64,000 bases of DNA, taken from NCBI RefSeq assembly GCF_022682495.2, contig NC_071387.1, positions 152,290,935 to 152,354,934 of the forward strand. Reading direction: 5' to 3'. Positions 12,801 to 24,875 of the stretch are shown piece after piece (within the stretch, counting starts at the first letter, position 1; every line of letters starts with the position of its first letter). The translations under genes and the position numbers were made by a program. Below the pieces are notes generated by a model. The model saw only the letters and a program-made list of their open reading frames with translations, was not told the origin of the DNA and ran no database searches. The stretch is from Desmodus rotundus. Its lineage: Eukaryota > Chordata > Mammalia > Chiroptera > Phyllostomidae.

Positions 12801-13829
12801 AGAATGTTACATAATCCCTCTTGCTTAACTATATTCTTTTTTGCTAAGATAGTATCAACTAGTGTAGGTGTGTTACCCTTGTCAGACATAAGATATTGAC
12901 ATGAAGAAATATCACGATTGTCTTCTAATTACATCTGACAACAAGTCTAATTTAGCATTCTTTCATACATCATTTATCTAAGCTTAGTGTTTCCTGTTAT
13001 CCATTTTTATGTTAATTGATTACTATCATGTTCTCTACTTCATGGTTGCATAAATATTTCCTAAGAAACAAGTTTGACATTTCCAATAGCTGAAAAACCC
13101 CAAATCATATTAAAATAGCAATATTCTCAGTGATGCAGACATATGCCACAGTATTAATTTTAAACAGGATTTCAACAAAACAACTGAGGTAGAACATTAT
13201 TTTAAATATTATTACTGCTGATCTCTGTCATAGTATATATTTAATATTAAAAAGAATGTAAAAGGCAAGATCTCTTCTTTTAAGGAGTTTCAAAGCAGGA
13301 GGAAACCCTCTTCACAAATTATAGTAGGAAAGAAAGAAAATAAACATATAAATGTTGCCAACAACTATTTCACATTACTCTTAGTGCTGAAATGATTGTC
13401 ATCGCTTAATCTAGGAGCTTGCATAGGACAGTTATGGAGAGAAGGGAGCCTTATGCAGTAATATCAGAGCAAAGGGGAGTGCTTGAGGATAGGAGGGTGG
13501 GAAGAGACTTCCTAAAATGCTCATCTGAAATGCTAAACTATCCAGAAATGAGAAGATTTGAGCTCCACGATAAATAGTACTAGGTTACCCTGCTTGTATC
13601 AAATACATTTGGAAATATTACATAGGGAAATTTCCTAATTAACAATGAGAGTTTTGAACTCTGTGAAAAAAATTTACTCCCACTTTGGGATACAAATTCA
13701 ATAATACTAGAGGTTACTGATATGAAGTCACCAAATAATATTAAAGTATGACTTGTTTACTTGATTAAGGTAAACAATGTAAGAAACCAGGCTAGGAAGA
13801 GGTAATAACCATCCAGGTCTAATGAAGTT
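9801..13829. other. Unassigned noncoding stretch
   Basis: No gene, RNA or repeat family was recognised. Minus-strand frames of 62-80 codons (10073-10261, 10479-10709, 11595-11837, 12168-12395) have no visible domain or codon pattern suggesting coding. Confidence 0.5.
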
Positions 13830-14445
13830 AGAGTCTGGGTAACAGTCTTGGCCACTGGCTCCACAAAAGTAGTAGCGTATAAGCTGGATCTCAAAAGATG
13901 AGTGTGTGTTTAGCAGGAGTAGAGGGAGAAAGAAGAGAAATGTTCTGGGTAGAAAAAATGAAATTGCTGTAAAGTAAAGGGATATGGGGCTTTGGAAGAA
14001 GTTTTTAAAAAGCTCATGTAACTGGAATTTAAAGGATGAAACTGTGAATGGGGATAAAGGAGACCGTGAAGGCTTCTTATGTCAGGTAGTAATGTTTGGA
14101 CTTCATCCTATGAGAGTTGGTGGGACGGGGGCTTTGGAGAAATTTAAGCAGCCATTTTGATCAAGTTTACATTTTAGGAAGATTGCTCTGAGTGTAAAGA
14201 AAGGATTGGAGGTGAGTGAGACTGAAAAAAGGAAGCAAAGACGTGTCACTGTAGTGTTTTTGACAAAATACAGTGGTGGCCTGGTATAGGCTGGTGGCTG
14301 TGGGGAAAGTCATAGCTAAATAAGCTTAAAAGAATTGGTCAGCTTGGCAATTGATTTGATGTTGTTGAAGAGGAGAAGTGGAAGAAGAGGCCCAGAATGA
14401 GATTGAGGTAATGGACTTGGTGAGTGGCTAATGTAAAAGATTAAA
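13830..14445 (-). mobile_element. L2 LINE fragment, antisense
   Basis: Antisense L2 landmarks include ggacttcatcctatgagagt, a decayed form of the region encoding the antisense of tgatcatgtcact (tttgatcaagtttacatttt) and ggaagattgctctgagtgt. The purine-rich strand is the plus strand, as in the other antisense L2 copies here. It ends just before the twin-primed L1. Confidence 0.75.
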
Positions 14446-14454
14446 AAGTAAAAA

Positions 14455-14847
14455 TGATTATGTTCCCGTTAAAGGTGAGATCATATGGTATTTGTCCCTC
14501 ACTGTCTGGCTTATTTCACTTAGCATAATGCTCTCCAGTTCCATCCATGCTGTTGCAAAGGGTATAAGCTCCTCCTTTCTCTCTGCTGCATAATCAACAG
14601 AAGAAAAAAGCAAAAAATATATAACCAGAGACATTGAAGTTAAGAACAAACTAACAATAGCCAGGGGGGAGTGGGGAGGGGACAGTGAGGAGAGGGGATT
14701 ACAGGAACTACTATAAAGGACACATGGACAAAATCAAGGGGGAGGGTGGAAGTGGGGGAGGGAGGGGTGTTCGGCTGGGTTGGGGTGGAAGGATGGGGAG
14801 AAAAAGCATACAACTGTAATTGAATAACAATAAAAATTTAAAAAAAT
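14455..14847 (+). mobile_element. Twin-primed L1: inverted 5' piece plus sense 3' end
   Basis: Bases 14455-14593 read as L1 on the minus strand and include the ORF2 carboxyl end (decoded there as MLSEISQTVRDKYHMIS, the conserved L1 ORF2 tail). Bases 14591-14847 read as the immediately following L1 sequence on the plus strand: the end of the coding region, a G-rich 3' UTR, the terminus ctgtaattgaataacaataa and an A-rich tail. The two pieces are consecutive in L1 and share the 6-base overlap taatca (reverse complement at 14455-14460, direct at 14591-14596). This is the signature of twin priming during target-primed reverse transcription. A clear target-site duplication could not be defined because both flanks are A-rich. 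Confidence 0.88.
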
Positions 14848-15334
14848 GAAAACAGAGTTAGAAAGACTACAAAATTAAAAAAATAAAAAGTTAATCATTT
14901 TAATGGGGGAATTGGTGAAGAAAGCCTGGCAGAAAAAGAATATAATAAAAACTGATTTAGACACATTTTATTACAGACATTCGAGTGGGGATATTTTACA
15001 AAGAGCAACAACATACACCCAGAGTCACACAAAGTGAGACATTGCCTACATAACTAAAATTCTTCAGAAGAATCCAAAGAGAGCCATGATTGAAACTTAC
15101 TGTTCAGTGTTAATGGGCTACTATATTGGAAAGGTTCCTTTGAGGAGGTGGAACAATTAGCAAGGGAACCACAAAAATATGAAAAATGGTCTATCTGTGG
15201 TTAGCGAAAAGTCAAGGAAAAGAGTGTAACTACGTGAGGGGGTCTTTGGTTCTCTATTAGTTTTGTTACATCTGGATTCCTCTGGTTTTATGACATGAAG
15301 TCACCAAAATAATACACCAGTGATTATTGGTTAC
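14848..15334. other. Unassigned noncoding stretch
   Basis: An A-rich tail region of the preceding L1 grades into unassigned sequence. I recognise nothing further. Confidence 0.5.
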
Positions 15335-15830
15335 CTGTCCAATATTCATTTACTCCATCCTTTTTACTAATAGAATCCTGATTTTGTTGGTGGTAGCAGT
15401 GTGCTCAGTTAAAATGTTCTTTAAAGTTTCCCCAGCCTTCTTTGAAGTTGTATTTCTAAGGCTTCTTTGAAGCAGAAGCTAGCTATGTGATGTAGTCGGG
15501 GCCAGTAAGATATAAACAGAAGTTATTGGGTAGAGCTTTTTGTTAAATTCTTTAAAAGGGAGGTGGACTTAACTGTAATGGGCCTTTTTGTTTTTCTAGC
15601 CTAAAATGTTGGCATGATATTGAAAGAGGGGGTGAGAAGGAAGTTGAGCCATCTTGCAATTGTGAGGGCAACAATCATATTCTAGTGGAGCCTGAGGAGA
15701 ATGAGAGGAGCCTGGAACATTGAGAACTGTCAACGTCAATTGAGACATTCTTAATGTCCCAGGCCCTGATGCCCCTATCTCCAGACTTTTTATTATGTGG
15801 CAAAAATAAAATCCTTAATTTAGTTAAAAG
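15335..15830 (+). repeat. Ancient interspersed repeat, family unresolved
   Basis: Several stretches resemble a common old mammalian dispersed repeat: gaagcagaagctagctatgt followed by gtagtcggggccagtaagat, then gagccatcttgcaattgtga, and a terminal cagactttttattatgtggc plus an aataaaatcc-like polyadenylation stretch. The order suggests a solo LTR or related element, but I cannot name the family by eye. Confidence 0.4.
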
Positions 15831-15892
15831 CTAATTGGGTAAACTTAATAATATTTTTAAATGTTATTAATAACATTGCAAATTGTAATAGT

Positions 15893-16130
15893 TTTGATTT
15901 TTGAATGCTCTCTATGTGGAAGGCACAATGCTAAGCTCTTTACATGCATTAATTTAAGTGTATATAATGCTTATAGCCTTATAGATTATATATTTTATCT
16001 CCATTTTACAGATGAGAAGAAGAGATGTAAGTAACTTTCCTAGAGTCACATAATTAGCACACTTACTAGTCTGGAAAGCCATAATTAAAACTGAAGTCTA
16101 TTTGATCCTACAGAACATTTTTAATTCCTC
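15893..16130 (-). mobile_element. MIR SINE, antisense
   Basis: The antisense MIR core is clear: ggcacaatgctaagctcttt, acatgcattaatttaagtg, ctccattttacagatgagaa and gtaactttcctagagtcaca. MIR is an ancient tRNA-derived, mammal-wide SINE with an L2-like tail; this copy is near full length but diverged. Confidence 0.9.
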
Positions 16131-17721
16131 TGTTCCAAGGCCCTTCTAAACCCATAAGTAATTTTATATGGTAGGTAAGCTGTTGGATTTATGTTCATTT
16201 TTGACTGTTTTGCTGCTGCCTATATCTGCTGCTGATAAAAAAGTAATCCCATTTAAAACAAGAATAAGACGTGCATTATTGGTAAGTTGACTGAATGGAT
16301 ACATGACCAAGGAGATTGAGTCTGATCTTCATGCTTTCTGACATGCATACAATTAAAGAGTTTTCATCAAAATCTCTTAAAACTCCACTGAGCTCCTGAC
16401 CATCCATAGAGTTCAAACACAAACCCTAGTGGCTCTCAATGTGTCTTAAGTCAAACTAAAAAATGGGATAATATTATTACATAATTATGTTTACTGTTCA
16501 AATATGTACATGTGCCATATGTGGACATATTTGTTCCTGTTACAGAGCTACCTGATCTCTCATTCCTGCCATGCTAGGAATTTCTTAGATAATTTGTAGA
16601 ATAGTCTATTATCTGGAGCTCATTATGAAGTTCTCCAGCCATACCTCTTAACTGAACCCAATTAGAAATTTATAGCAACCCTGACAAAAGCTGTAGATAG
16701 TAAGATGGCATATAGTACACATAACAGAAATTAGAAGAGCCGTTCCTAATAACATAGACACAAAGATAAGAAACTCTTGGAAAAGGGTCAGCAAAGCACA
16801 GGGAATGCGTATTACAGAAAACTATCAAATAAGTTCAATGGTTTTAATCCCTGTTAAGTCTTGGAAGAAAGAGGACTACAATAATATCTGTGTCTATTCA
16901 AGCACATATACATATTCACTAGGGAAAAGATCACCATAAAAATAAGTTGAGTCACTGTGGTGTGAGGCATTCTTAATTATTTACACGATGGTCATGTCCA
17001 ACCTCACGGTTGAAGACACTGTAATATTAGCAATACTTGTTCATGTGTGCAAAATTGCAATCAATTTTAACTGCAATGAAACCACAATGGTTGAATAAAT
17101 TCAAATTATTTTCTCAAAAGGAGATTTGCAATAGCTGTTGTCTTCATTCTTCAAGTTAGCATGGTCTATACCTCTCCTTATGTGCAAAGAATTTCATTCA
17201 CACATGTAGAATAGAGTATTCATATGGTTAGAGTTAATTCAGTTGAATGATAGGGAAAAGAAATTTATGTCCATTACTTTTAATATACTTGAGGATTATT
17301 CATATATGCCCTTCTTCTAGGGAAAAAAAAGTATGAAGTTGAGATCTAATCAAGCAAGTTGTATTTATATTAGAGTCAGATATGCATCTCTAAATGTAGA
17401 CCTTGATAATAATACAAGCTTTAAAGTGGACTATTTAGTGGGTTTTCTCTCCAAAAATGCATTGCTGGGAAGGGTTTGTGACACTCAGGTATGCCTGTGT
17501 TTTAATTGGTGAGTCAAGGCTAGGAAATTCCAGATGTAGTTTTATTTTTTTGCATTACTTCCCTCAACAATCTAGACTGTTATACAAAACACAAACAAGA
17601 AATTGAGGTCATCTTGTAACCGCTGATTTTATATCAGGTTTCTTTTTACCCAAAAAGAAATCCTTTCCTGAGATAATTCATCCCTTTCTAGAAAAAACTT
17701 TCTATCAAATTTCACTTATCC
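16131..17721. other. Unassigned noncoding stretch
   Basis: AT-rich sequence with no gene or repeat that I can identify. Confidence 0.5.
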
Positions 17722-18176
17722 ATTGCATAAGTCTACTATTGCTGCTATAACAGATCACTACAAGCTTAGTAGCTTAAAATAGAACAGATTTATTCTCTTG
17801 TGAATAAAGATCATAAGTCTAAAAATCAATGTATTGGCAGAGCTGGCTCCTTCATGAGGCTCCAGGGGAGAATTCATTCTTCGCCTTTCTCAGTTTGTAG
17901 AGGCTGCTAGCATTTCGTGGCACATGGCAGCACCACTCCAATCTTTGGTTTCATACTTACATCACTTACTCCTCTCTCTGACCTCCTTGTTTTCTTCTTA
18001 TAGAGACCTCGTGATTATCAGAGCCCATCCAAATAATCCAGGATAATCTTACCATCTCATGATACTAAATTTAATCCTATCTGCAAAGTTCCTTTCACCA
18101 TGTCAGGTGGCACATATACAGGCTCCAGGGATGGGGACACAGACATCTCTGGGGGCCATTAGTCAGCCTACTACAT
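17722..18176 (-). mobile_element. MLT1-type (ERVL-MaLR) solo LTR, antisense
   Basis: The segment begins with gtctactattgctgctataa and agcttagtagcttaaaatag, and ends with tccagggatggggacacaga then ggccattagtcagcctacta. These are the reverse complement of MLT1-class LTR ends (consensus begins tgtggtaggctgaat and ends in the gccactaagt...gcagcaat region). No internal retroviral sequence accompanies it, so it is a solo LTR relic. Confidence 0.8.
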
Positions 18177-19585
18177 CTACATAAATACATATTTTAGAAT
18201 ATTAAGTAGTAGTTGCTTTTTTTGAAATTAATATGTCATCATCTTTGTTTAAACCACAGACATTTCACTTTGTGATGCTGGATCTGTCTTGATCCCCAAA
18301 ATTCTAAGGAATAATGATTTTCCTGTGGCTCCCTACCAAAGAATAATGTTATCCATGAGTAATTTAATTTTTAACAAATTAAAACCACGAGTCAGTTGAC
18401 ACAGAAATCCTGGGTCTTGGGACTGAGTCTGGTATTCAGAAGACTTCAAGGAGCACTGCAGTTGTCAGAATTCTTGGACTCCAACAAACAACATACCTTC
18501 TCATAAAAGTAACAGAGATGCTGTGGTCAAGAACTTTTGCTGATTTTTGAAGAGCTGTTCTGGAAGAAAAGAAGAGAATCTTGATGATTGCAAACTATTC
18601 CTAAAGAGACTTCTGTTTTCATTGCATAGTTTTGCTTTACCATTTATAATTCTGCACCTGTTACTTGTGATATTTGTTTTTCTCATAGATATAATGTCAT
18701 GATTGCATTTTACCTTTATTTGTTTTCTGTACTTTATGGAAAGAGGTGTTATCTATTGTTTCTCCAGATATATGGGTGACTGGATGGCCCTTGAGTGGGC
18801 CCGAGTGGGTTGTTTCGATGTCTGTGAACAGATGCTTTCTGGCTCATTTCCTCCTTTGAAGTGGATGGGAATCAAGAAGTCAGCACAGATATATCCTGGG
18901 GTCAATGGTAGAAATAATCTTGGAAGCTTGTAGTTTGTAGAATGTTTTTTTAAAAAGTTGTGATCCAGTGAAATGTCATAGGGAACTTCAAGAATTTATG
19001 GTTCATTAAATAGAAACTTTTGCTCCCTTGAAAGTATTTGGAGGAAAGCTTGCAGTTACCCTCTCTCACAGAGTTGGAGGAAAAGATCCCTGAGCATGTG
19101 CACCTCTGGCTATTGGTTTCCTCTGGGATCTCCTTGCTGCCAGTGACACAGCTTCTATTCTCCTGCCATGGAGAGTCCAGTAGAGAGAACCCAGTCCACA
19201 AAAGGAGGTCAGCAGCTGTCTGGCTATTTTTCCAGTGACTGACTACATGGGGAATTTTGACACAGGGTCTTACAAATAGGAAGCCCAATTATACTTAGTT
19301 CCAGAATATGTTTTCCAACACATAGTTATCATCAATAAAAGTAAAATAAATGTGATCTTTTTATTTCTACTATGAAATCTCAATCGTTTCTGAAGGAAAA
19401 GATTTGATAAGTTGGTACAGAAGTCCCAAAAGGGAGAACTAAAAATTGTTACACCTAAAAACTCATCTTTCATGATTTAAAATTTGAATGTTTATCATTT
19501 GTAAATTGCCCCATTTTCAATATGCATCCTTTATTAACATCTTTCAGTTGTCTCTCTCCCTTTCCTGAACCATTCTCACTTCTTT
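18177..19585. other. Unassigned noncoding stretch
   Basis: No recognisable gene or repeat. Open frames overlap on both strands around 18950-19290 (112 codons on the minus strand, 66 on the plus). Neither carries a known domain, and mirror-image openness like this is typical of chance. Confidence 0.5.
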
Positions 19586-19587
19586 TT

Positions 19588-19628
19588 TCTCTCTCTCTCT
19601 TTCACACACATGCACACACATGCACAGA
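19588..19628. repeat. (TC)n/(CA)n simple repeat
   Basis: A tctctctctctc run passes into cacacacatgcacacacatg-like units. Confidence 0.9.
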
Positions 19629-19744
19629 AACATGTATGTGACAGAAGCAGAGCAGACAAATTGGACACCTTAATTATTTTGCATAATAAATTTATTTTGG
19701 TTATAATCACACTCTTGGGTCTCTAGGAACCTGAAGAAGTGTTA

Positions 19745-20165
19745 TGTGTATCATTCATTCTGGTTCACCCATTCATTCAAATCATTTAACAAATGTTGAG
19801 TGCCTACAATGCAACAGGCATTGTCTAGGTGCCTGTAATAGTTTGATAAATAAAAGAGAAACATATCTCTACCATCATGGAGCTCATATGTCTTCAAAGA
19901 GAGGCAAACAGTGAACAATACCCATAATAAATACCTAGTTTACATAGTATATTGCAAGGTGACAAAATCTATGGAAAATAGGCAGAACAGGGGATTGAGG
20001 GGAGCAGGGCAATTGTGGCGTTCAATAAGGTGTTAAGAAAGGTATATGTGTGCATGTGTACAGCAGTGAGGGGTGGAGACAGAGGTGCTAATAAGGAGGA
20101 AGCTATAGGCAAGCAAGAGCACAGCAAAGGTGCTTGGCTAAGATATGGCATATTTTCATGACAGG
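19745..20165 (-). mobile_element. L2 LINE fragment, antisense
   Basis: It starts with catttaacaaatgttgagtg and caggcattgtctaggtgcct, the reverse complement of the L2 3' terminus. It continues with atcatggagctcatatgtct and gaggcaaacagtgaacaata, corresponding to antisense L2 just inside the terminus. The copy is heavily mutated and 5'-truncated. Confidence 0.8.
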
Positions 20166-20349
20166 AAGGTATGGGAAAATTAGGAGCTCATTTTGCTCAC
20201 CAAACACGTTTGAGACACATGTCCTGCCACTGTTGTAGCCCTTCACTGCTTTTATTTTCATTATGCCCCAAATGTCTGAAAGCCAGTTTGGCAGATATTA
20301 AGGGTATGATGGAAAGAATCCAACAGTATTCAAGGGACTTTCAATTTAA

Positions 20350-20480
20350 TCTTGGAGTTCTGCTTCCAACTACTATAAGATGCTGGGCAAGTCACTCAGC
20401 CTTTTGGGTCTTGATTTCTTTATTTGTAAAATAAGAGAGTTGGCCATATGATCCCTCTTAACTCCTTCCTTCTTGTAGTC
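20350..20480 (+). mobile_element. MIR-family SINE fragment, sense
   Basis: The stretch gatgctgggcaagtcactca, then gatttctttatttgtaaaat and gagttggccatatgatccct, follows the MIR/MIR3 core order (gggcaagtcactt, tctgtaaaatg, ttggactagatgatc). Flanks are too decayed to set boundaries precisely. Confidence 0.75.
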
Positions 20481-22743
20481 AATGGAGGCAAATAGGAAAA
20501 TGGGGTTGAAATGAGAAGGGAAGAGGGGAAGAAAAACAAAGGCAAATAAAACCAGAATGGAATATTTGGACAAAGGGAAAAAAAAGAAGACAAACATAAA
20601 AGTAAGTATACCAATTTAATGTAGATGAAACTGTAGACACCTGAGCAGTCACCTTTTCCCTAGTGACACTTTTAGAAAGCTACTTTTGCTGAAGTGTGTA
20701 CACAGAGAATATCCCTGGAGGAATTACTCCCTGCATGTGGGCTTCTGGAGTCCCAGGTGGGATTTGGAATGCCTTTTGTTAGGGCTGAGATGAAGTTATG
20801 GTATTCATTTTTATATTTTAGATGTAAAGATTAACTAAGCTTTGTATTTTGATAATCTATCCACCTTGGATAAGAGTAATATAATGGGGAAATAGAATTC
20901 AAACAATTAGGAATATATTTTTATAATACTACTTATTGTGTGTCTATCTTAATTAATTTTGACATCATCTTAGAGTGTATCTGTTTTCAAAGAGATTAAC
21001 ATTCAACTTTTTATCTGGTTTATGTATTTCATTTCATAGGTTTTTCTTAACAAACTCTTTTCTCCCTTGCTTGGCATCTTTCTCCCTCCTGGCTATTTTC
21101 CCATTTGTTAGCATCAATCTCCGAAGGCAAGATAAGGGGAATAAATAAAATATAAATCACTTTATTCCTATAAGCTGTTGCAAAAACTGGTAAAGGGTAG
21201 ATGTTGAAAGCAAAGGCCAAGTAAAGTTTAAGTTACAGAGGAGGAGAGATAAGGTTTTTCATATATTGTCCATTAAAATTTTTCCCACATAGCAATAAGG
21301 GCATCTTAAAATATTATGAGTTCTGTATGGCAACTCGTCATAAATAGAGAATGGTGTAAAGGACAGAGGTGGAGGGTTAAGCTTTTGAAAGGAGTAAGGT
21401 ACCATTTCCCAAAAAGGTGGAACAGTAAAGGTGAGTAATAATAGATACATGTTGAGAGGGGGAAGGTTGGGGTGTTGAGATACTGGGTGCTCAATGGACT
21501 CCATGTGCTCTGAAAAAGAGAGGCATACCTGTCTTCTTAGAGAGAGTTGGTCAGGAGGAAGTTTGAAGAGAATGTGAAGGGATTGGATCAGTGGATGTGA
21601 GGACTGGGAAAAGGAGTCAAGTAAAGATACAATCATTGTGGGTGGTGTTGAAGAATTAGGAGTTCCTAAATTTATGAGATTAACAGTTTAGTCATGAGAT
21701 TTTTTTCCAGGTTCCTTCAGCAGCCTAGGAGCAGGAGCAGATGAAAACAGGCATAAATGTTATGGTAATTCCTGATTAGGGATTTGCAGGATGGATACAG
21801 CCTAAGAGTAAGGGAAGGAGAAGGGGAGGAAGAGACAGATCTGCAGTGAACTTAACCATGTCATCTCATTAAATCAGCAGTCTTTGGAGATAGCAGTTTC
21901 TCAATAAACAGACTATTTGTTAGACGTTGGGTCCAATTTATAGGCAATGTGAGGCACAGCAGCTTTTCCAAAGTGGCAAAAGCCAGTGTTTGAGGCACAT
22001 CTCTCTGATTCCAGGAAGGTGTTCTTTTCTACTATACTTTACATGTAGAGAGTGACTGCATTGGGGGTTTGGGTAATATTTTCATTACAATTGTAAACTG
22101 TAAGGAAGGTAGTTGGAGTTGGATGCAGACATAGGCAGGACTTGAAGTATTGGATAATTTAATGAGTTTAAAGAGTGGATTTTAATACAATACCAGGAGA
22201 GGTAAATTACAACAGCATGGAAAAAGTAGGAGATCCCATTAAAAGTGGTGACAAGGTTCAGAGTGTAGCCCAGATACTGAACTGCTGAAGTGGAATGGAG
22301 ATGGACCCTGGAGTAGAAGATCTTATGGGAGAAGGGTTACAAGTAATGATGGACTATCTTCTTGGTATGCAAATGACTCAAGAAGATGGCTGGAGTTGGG
22401 AAAGGATTCCAAATCAGGTGCCAAAATTGTCAGTGAATGTGGAGTCAGGCAGAGAAGTGGGGATGGTAATCCGGAGGCCCCTTGAGAGCAGACATATATT
22501 CCTGCTTTGTCTTTGGCCTCCAGCCTGGTCCCCGCAGAGCTGAGGATCTCCTATGAGCTGGTGGTCCATAATCATTATTAGTGATCATCTTTAGGCTTAT
22601 AATATTAAATTCCCAGTCATCTTACCACACTGCTTCTTCCTGACATGTACTTTCTCTCTTCCTATCTCTACATTCAAACTCTTCACCTCACTCCGTCCAT
22701 CCCCAGTGGCAAGGGACCTGCTTTCCTTGTCTTCAGACCTCAG
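20481..22743. other. Unassigned stretch with purine-rich plus strand
   Basis: From about 21340 to 22480 the plus strand is strongly purine-rich, like the antisense L2 fossils elsewhere in the window, but I could not align it convincingly to L2. It contains the longest frame of the window (125 codons, minus strand, 21259-21636) and a plus-strand frame at 22295-22543. Neither resembles a known protein. Confidence 0.4.
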
Positions 22744-22751
22744 TTAAAAAC

Positions 22752-22782
<31 letters not shown>
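22744..22782. repeat. (AAAAC)n microsatellite
   Basis: About seven near-perfect aaaac units in tandem. Confidence 0.95.
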
Positions 22783-24794
22783 CTCTTACTGATGGGGATG
22801 TGTCCTTTGTGGTTCTCCTGGTTTCTGTGGGGTAGAAATTTCAGCCCTAGCTTTTACTTCAAATCACACCCCTGACTGTTTCCTACAGAGTGGTATACTT
22901 GGAGGGTAGGAGCTCCAAAGAACAACTGGCCCTGAGTGAAGTAGCAAAACAATATTTAGGCTGATTCAGAACAAAGAGTGCCATCTATTGAAAGACCACT
23001 TAGCTCTCTAGTAATTTATTCAGCTGTGTGAGTTATCATGAAATAGGCTCCAAATAGCCTTCTGGAAAATTGAAATGGGAGAAAAAGGCATGAAATGCTA
23101 TGGCAAAGTAATTCTACTATATGGTGACCAGAGATGGAAGTTAAGGTCGACCCTGAACCACAGTGAAAAAAGACCCTGAGATTGTTTTCCTTCCTATGAG
23201 ATTGTGTGGGAAGTTTCCAACGGAGAGTCACTTAAATGAGGAAGTAGCTTTTTATTATTAAGGATGAATATTTAATAATAATTGTCTGGAAGAATAAAAT
23301 GGTTTAAGGTGAAAAAATGGACCAAAATGCACTGGGGATAAAACAGAAACCAGTTGTTACATGGAGGTAAGCAATCCTATTCCCGGACAGCAAGGCGATG
23401 GGACATGAATTCATAATGTACAGTGGTCCAAGCAGATTGGTTAGAGAGCAGCGACCACATGCATTTCACAGGGAATGTCTCTCACCCCGTTGCCACTTTT
23501 TTCAGTGCTCCATATGCTAGATTGCAGCTACAGATTTAGCCCTTTTGCCCAAAGGCATCTGAACCTGTGAAAAGCCTAGCTGGGGCACTGTCTATTGTTC
23601 ATTGACAACTTGTCAATTTACTTCCAGGCAAAATAACTCATAAACATGATAAGTAAGGCAGATAAAACAAGAATTCTTTCACACTTTGCAACTTTACTGC
23701 AAAAATGGCTTATTTTCTATAAATGTGTGAAATCTCCCCTCTGAATTGTGACTGTGCATTGAACTTTAAAACTGTTTAGAGACAGCACAAGCATTTCACA
23801 ATTCCTGTCGTAATAAGATGAATGTTAAATATTAAACATGCATTAAAAGTGATAAAATAAAAGATTTTCAAAGGTTCACTAGCATCACCATATTTCTCTT
23901 TGATTTTCTGAGTTAATAAAAGTTAAGTTTAACAATACTCTCCAAAAGACAAATGTTTAAACACTGTCTTCTAAATTTGACATTTCATATATTTATATTA
24001 GCTATTATCTAAACCCTATGTCAGTTAAGGAAAAAAAAGAAACAGATACAGTAAACCATATCAGTATTAAATTCAGAAGCCAGGAAGTGGTATGTTAGCA
24101 TTGTATTTGTACTGTAATGAAGTGGCTTTTATTTCTGATATTTATAAACATTCCATTTCTAATGTACTGTTTAAATATTGAAAGCTAATTGTTAATTCTT
24201 TTAGGTAAATATTTTAAGTAGATAATAATTTTGAAATATATTAGTCTCTAAGGCAAAGCAGTCTGTTTATGTATAGTTATTTATAAAGTCATACTTTTTA
24301 ATGAAGTCATGTTCTCTGGATTCAATTCCCTGGTAATGAATTTGATTTTGAGCTTCTTGCTTACTGTAATATCATCACAGAGTTATACTTGGTACCACAC
24401 TGATTTTCCCCAGGTGGTCCTCTGTGACACCAAACATCTGAATTTTGGACAAACTGAAAACGAAAGGGAAAACAGGGGGTATGAAATCCTATGATACAGG
24501 CCCAGATTCTGCATTCCAACTGGGGCTTCCTTTTTTGACCTTTGCCCCCAAGACACAGAGCACATTCCCAGCATTTGGAGTTTGAGAGTTTTGGGGTCAT
24601 AGTTCCTCTCCCTTCCCTTTTCCCCTATTTTCTTACTTACTGTAGAATATTTATAAACAGGAACACATATGCATCTGTCACATAACAAATGGCTTTTGGG
24701 ACATGAGAGGAGAAATTTAAAAGACTGCATAAAAAGGACTAAGACAAATCTGTGATAAGCAAAAGTGCCTCAAAATAAGACCTGTTTGTCCAGG
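22783..24794. other. Unassigned noncoding stretch
   Basis: No gene or repeat recognised. A few retained CpGs lie near 23380-23480. Overlapping frames at 24309-24730 on both strands look random. Confidence 0.5.
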
Positions 24795-24796
24795 GC

Positions 24797-24875
24797 CAGT
24801 ATAGTTCAGTGGAAAAATCCCTGAACTGTCGGACCACAGACTTGGGTTCAGATAATGTTGTGGGTGCTGACTCTG
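24797..24875 (+). mobile_element. tRNA-like SINE head (MIR-family, tentative)
   Basis: The stretch ccagtatagttcagtggaaa resembles a tRNA box A, and acttgggttcagataatg resembles box B, at MIR-like spacing. The following 170 bases do not follow the MIR core clearly. An A-rich tract (about 25047-25070) lies further downstream, so an unrelated tRNA-derived SINE is the alternative. Confidence 0.5.

Noticed and set aside
14458..14649. 63-codon minus-strand frame with an L1 ORF2-like C-terminus
   Set aside because: It is the inverted piece of a dead twin-primed L1 read across its breakpoint, not a gene.
13718..15315. Shared phrase near 13718 and 15290 (tgaagtcaccaaa)
   Set aside because: The similarity is about 20 bases and does not extend into the flanks, so a duplication is not supported.
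18950..19288. 112-codon minus-strand frame with an open plus frame beneath it
   Set aside because: Mutually open strands, no domain, and no splice or polyadenylation context.
21259..21636. Longest open frame in the window, 125 codons, minus strand
   Set aside because: The frame comes from a pyrimidine-rich complement strand, is low in complexity and has no recognisable domain. A second frame overlaps it. It is consistent with chance in skewed sequence.
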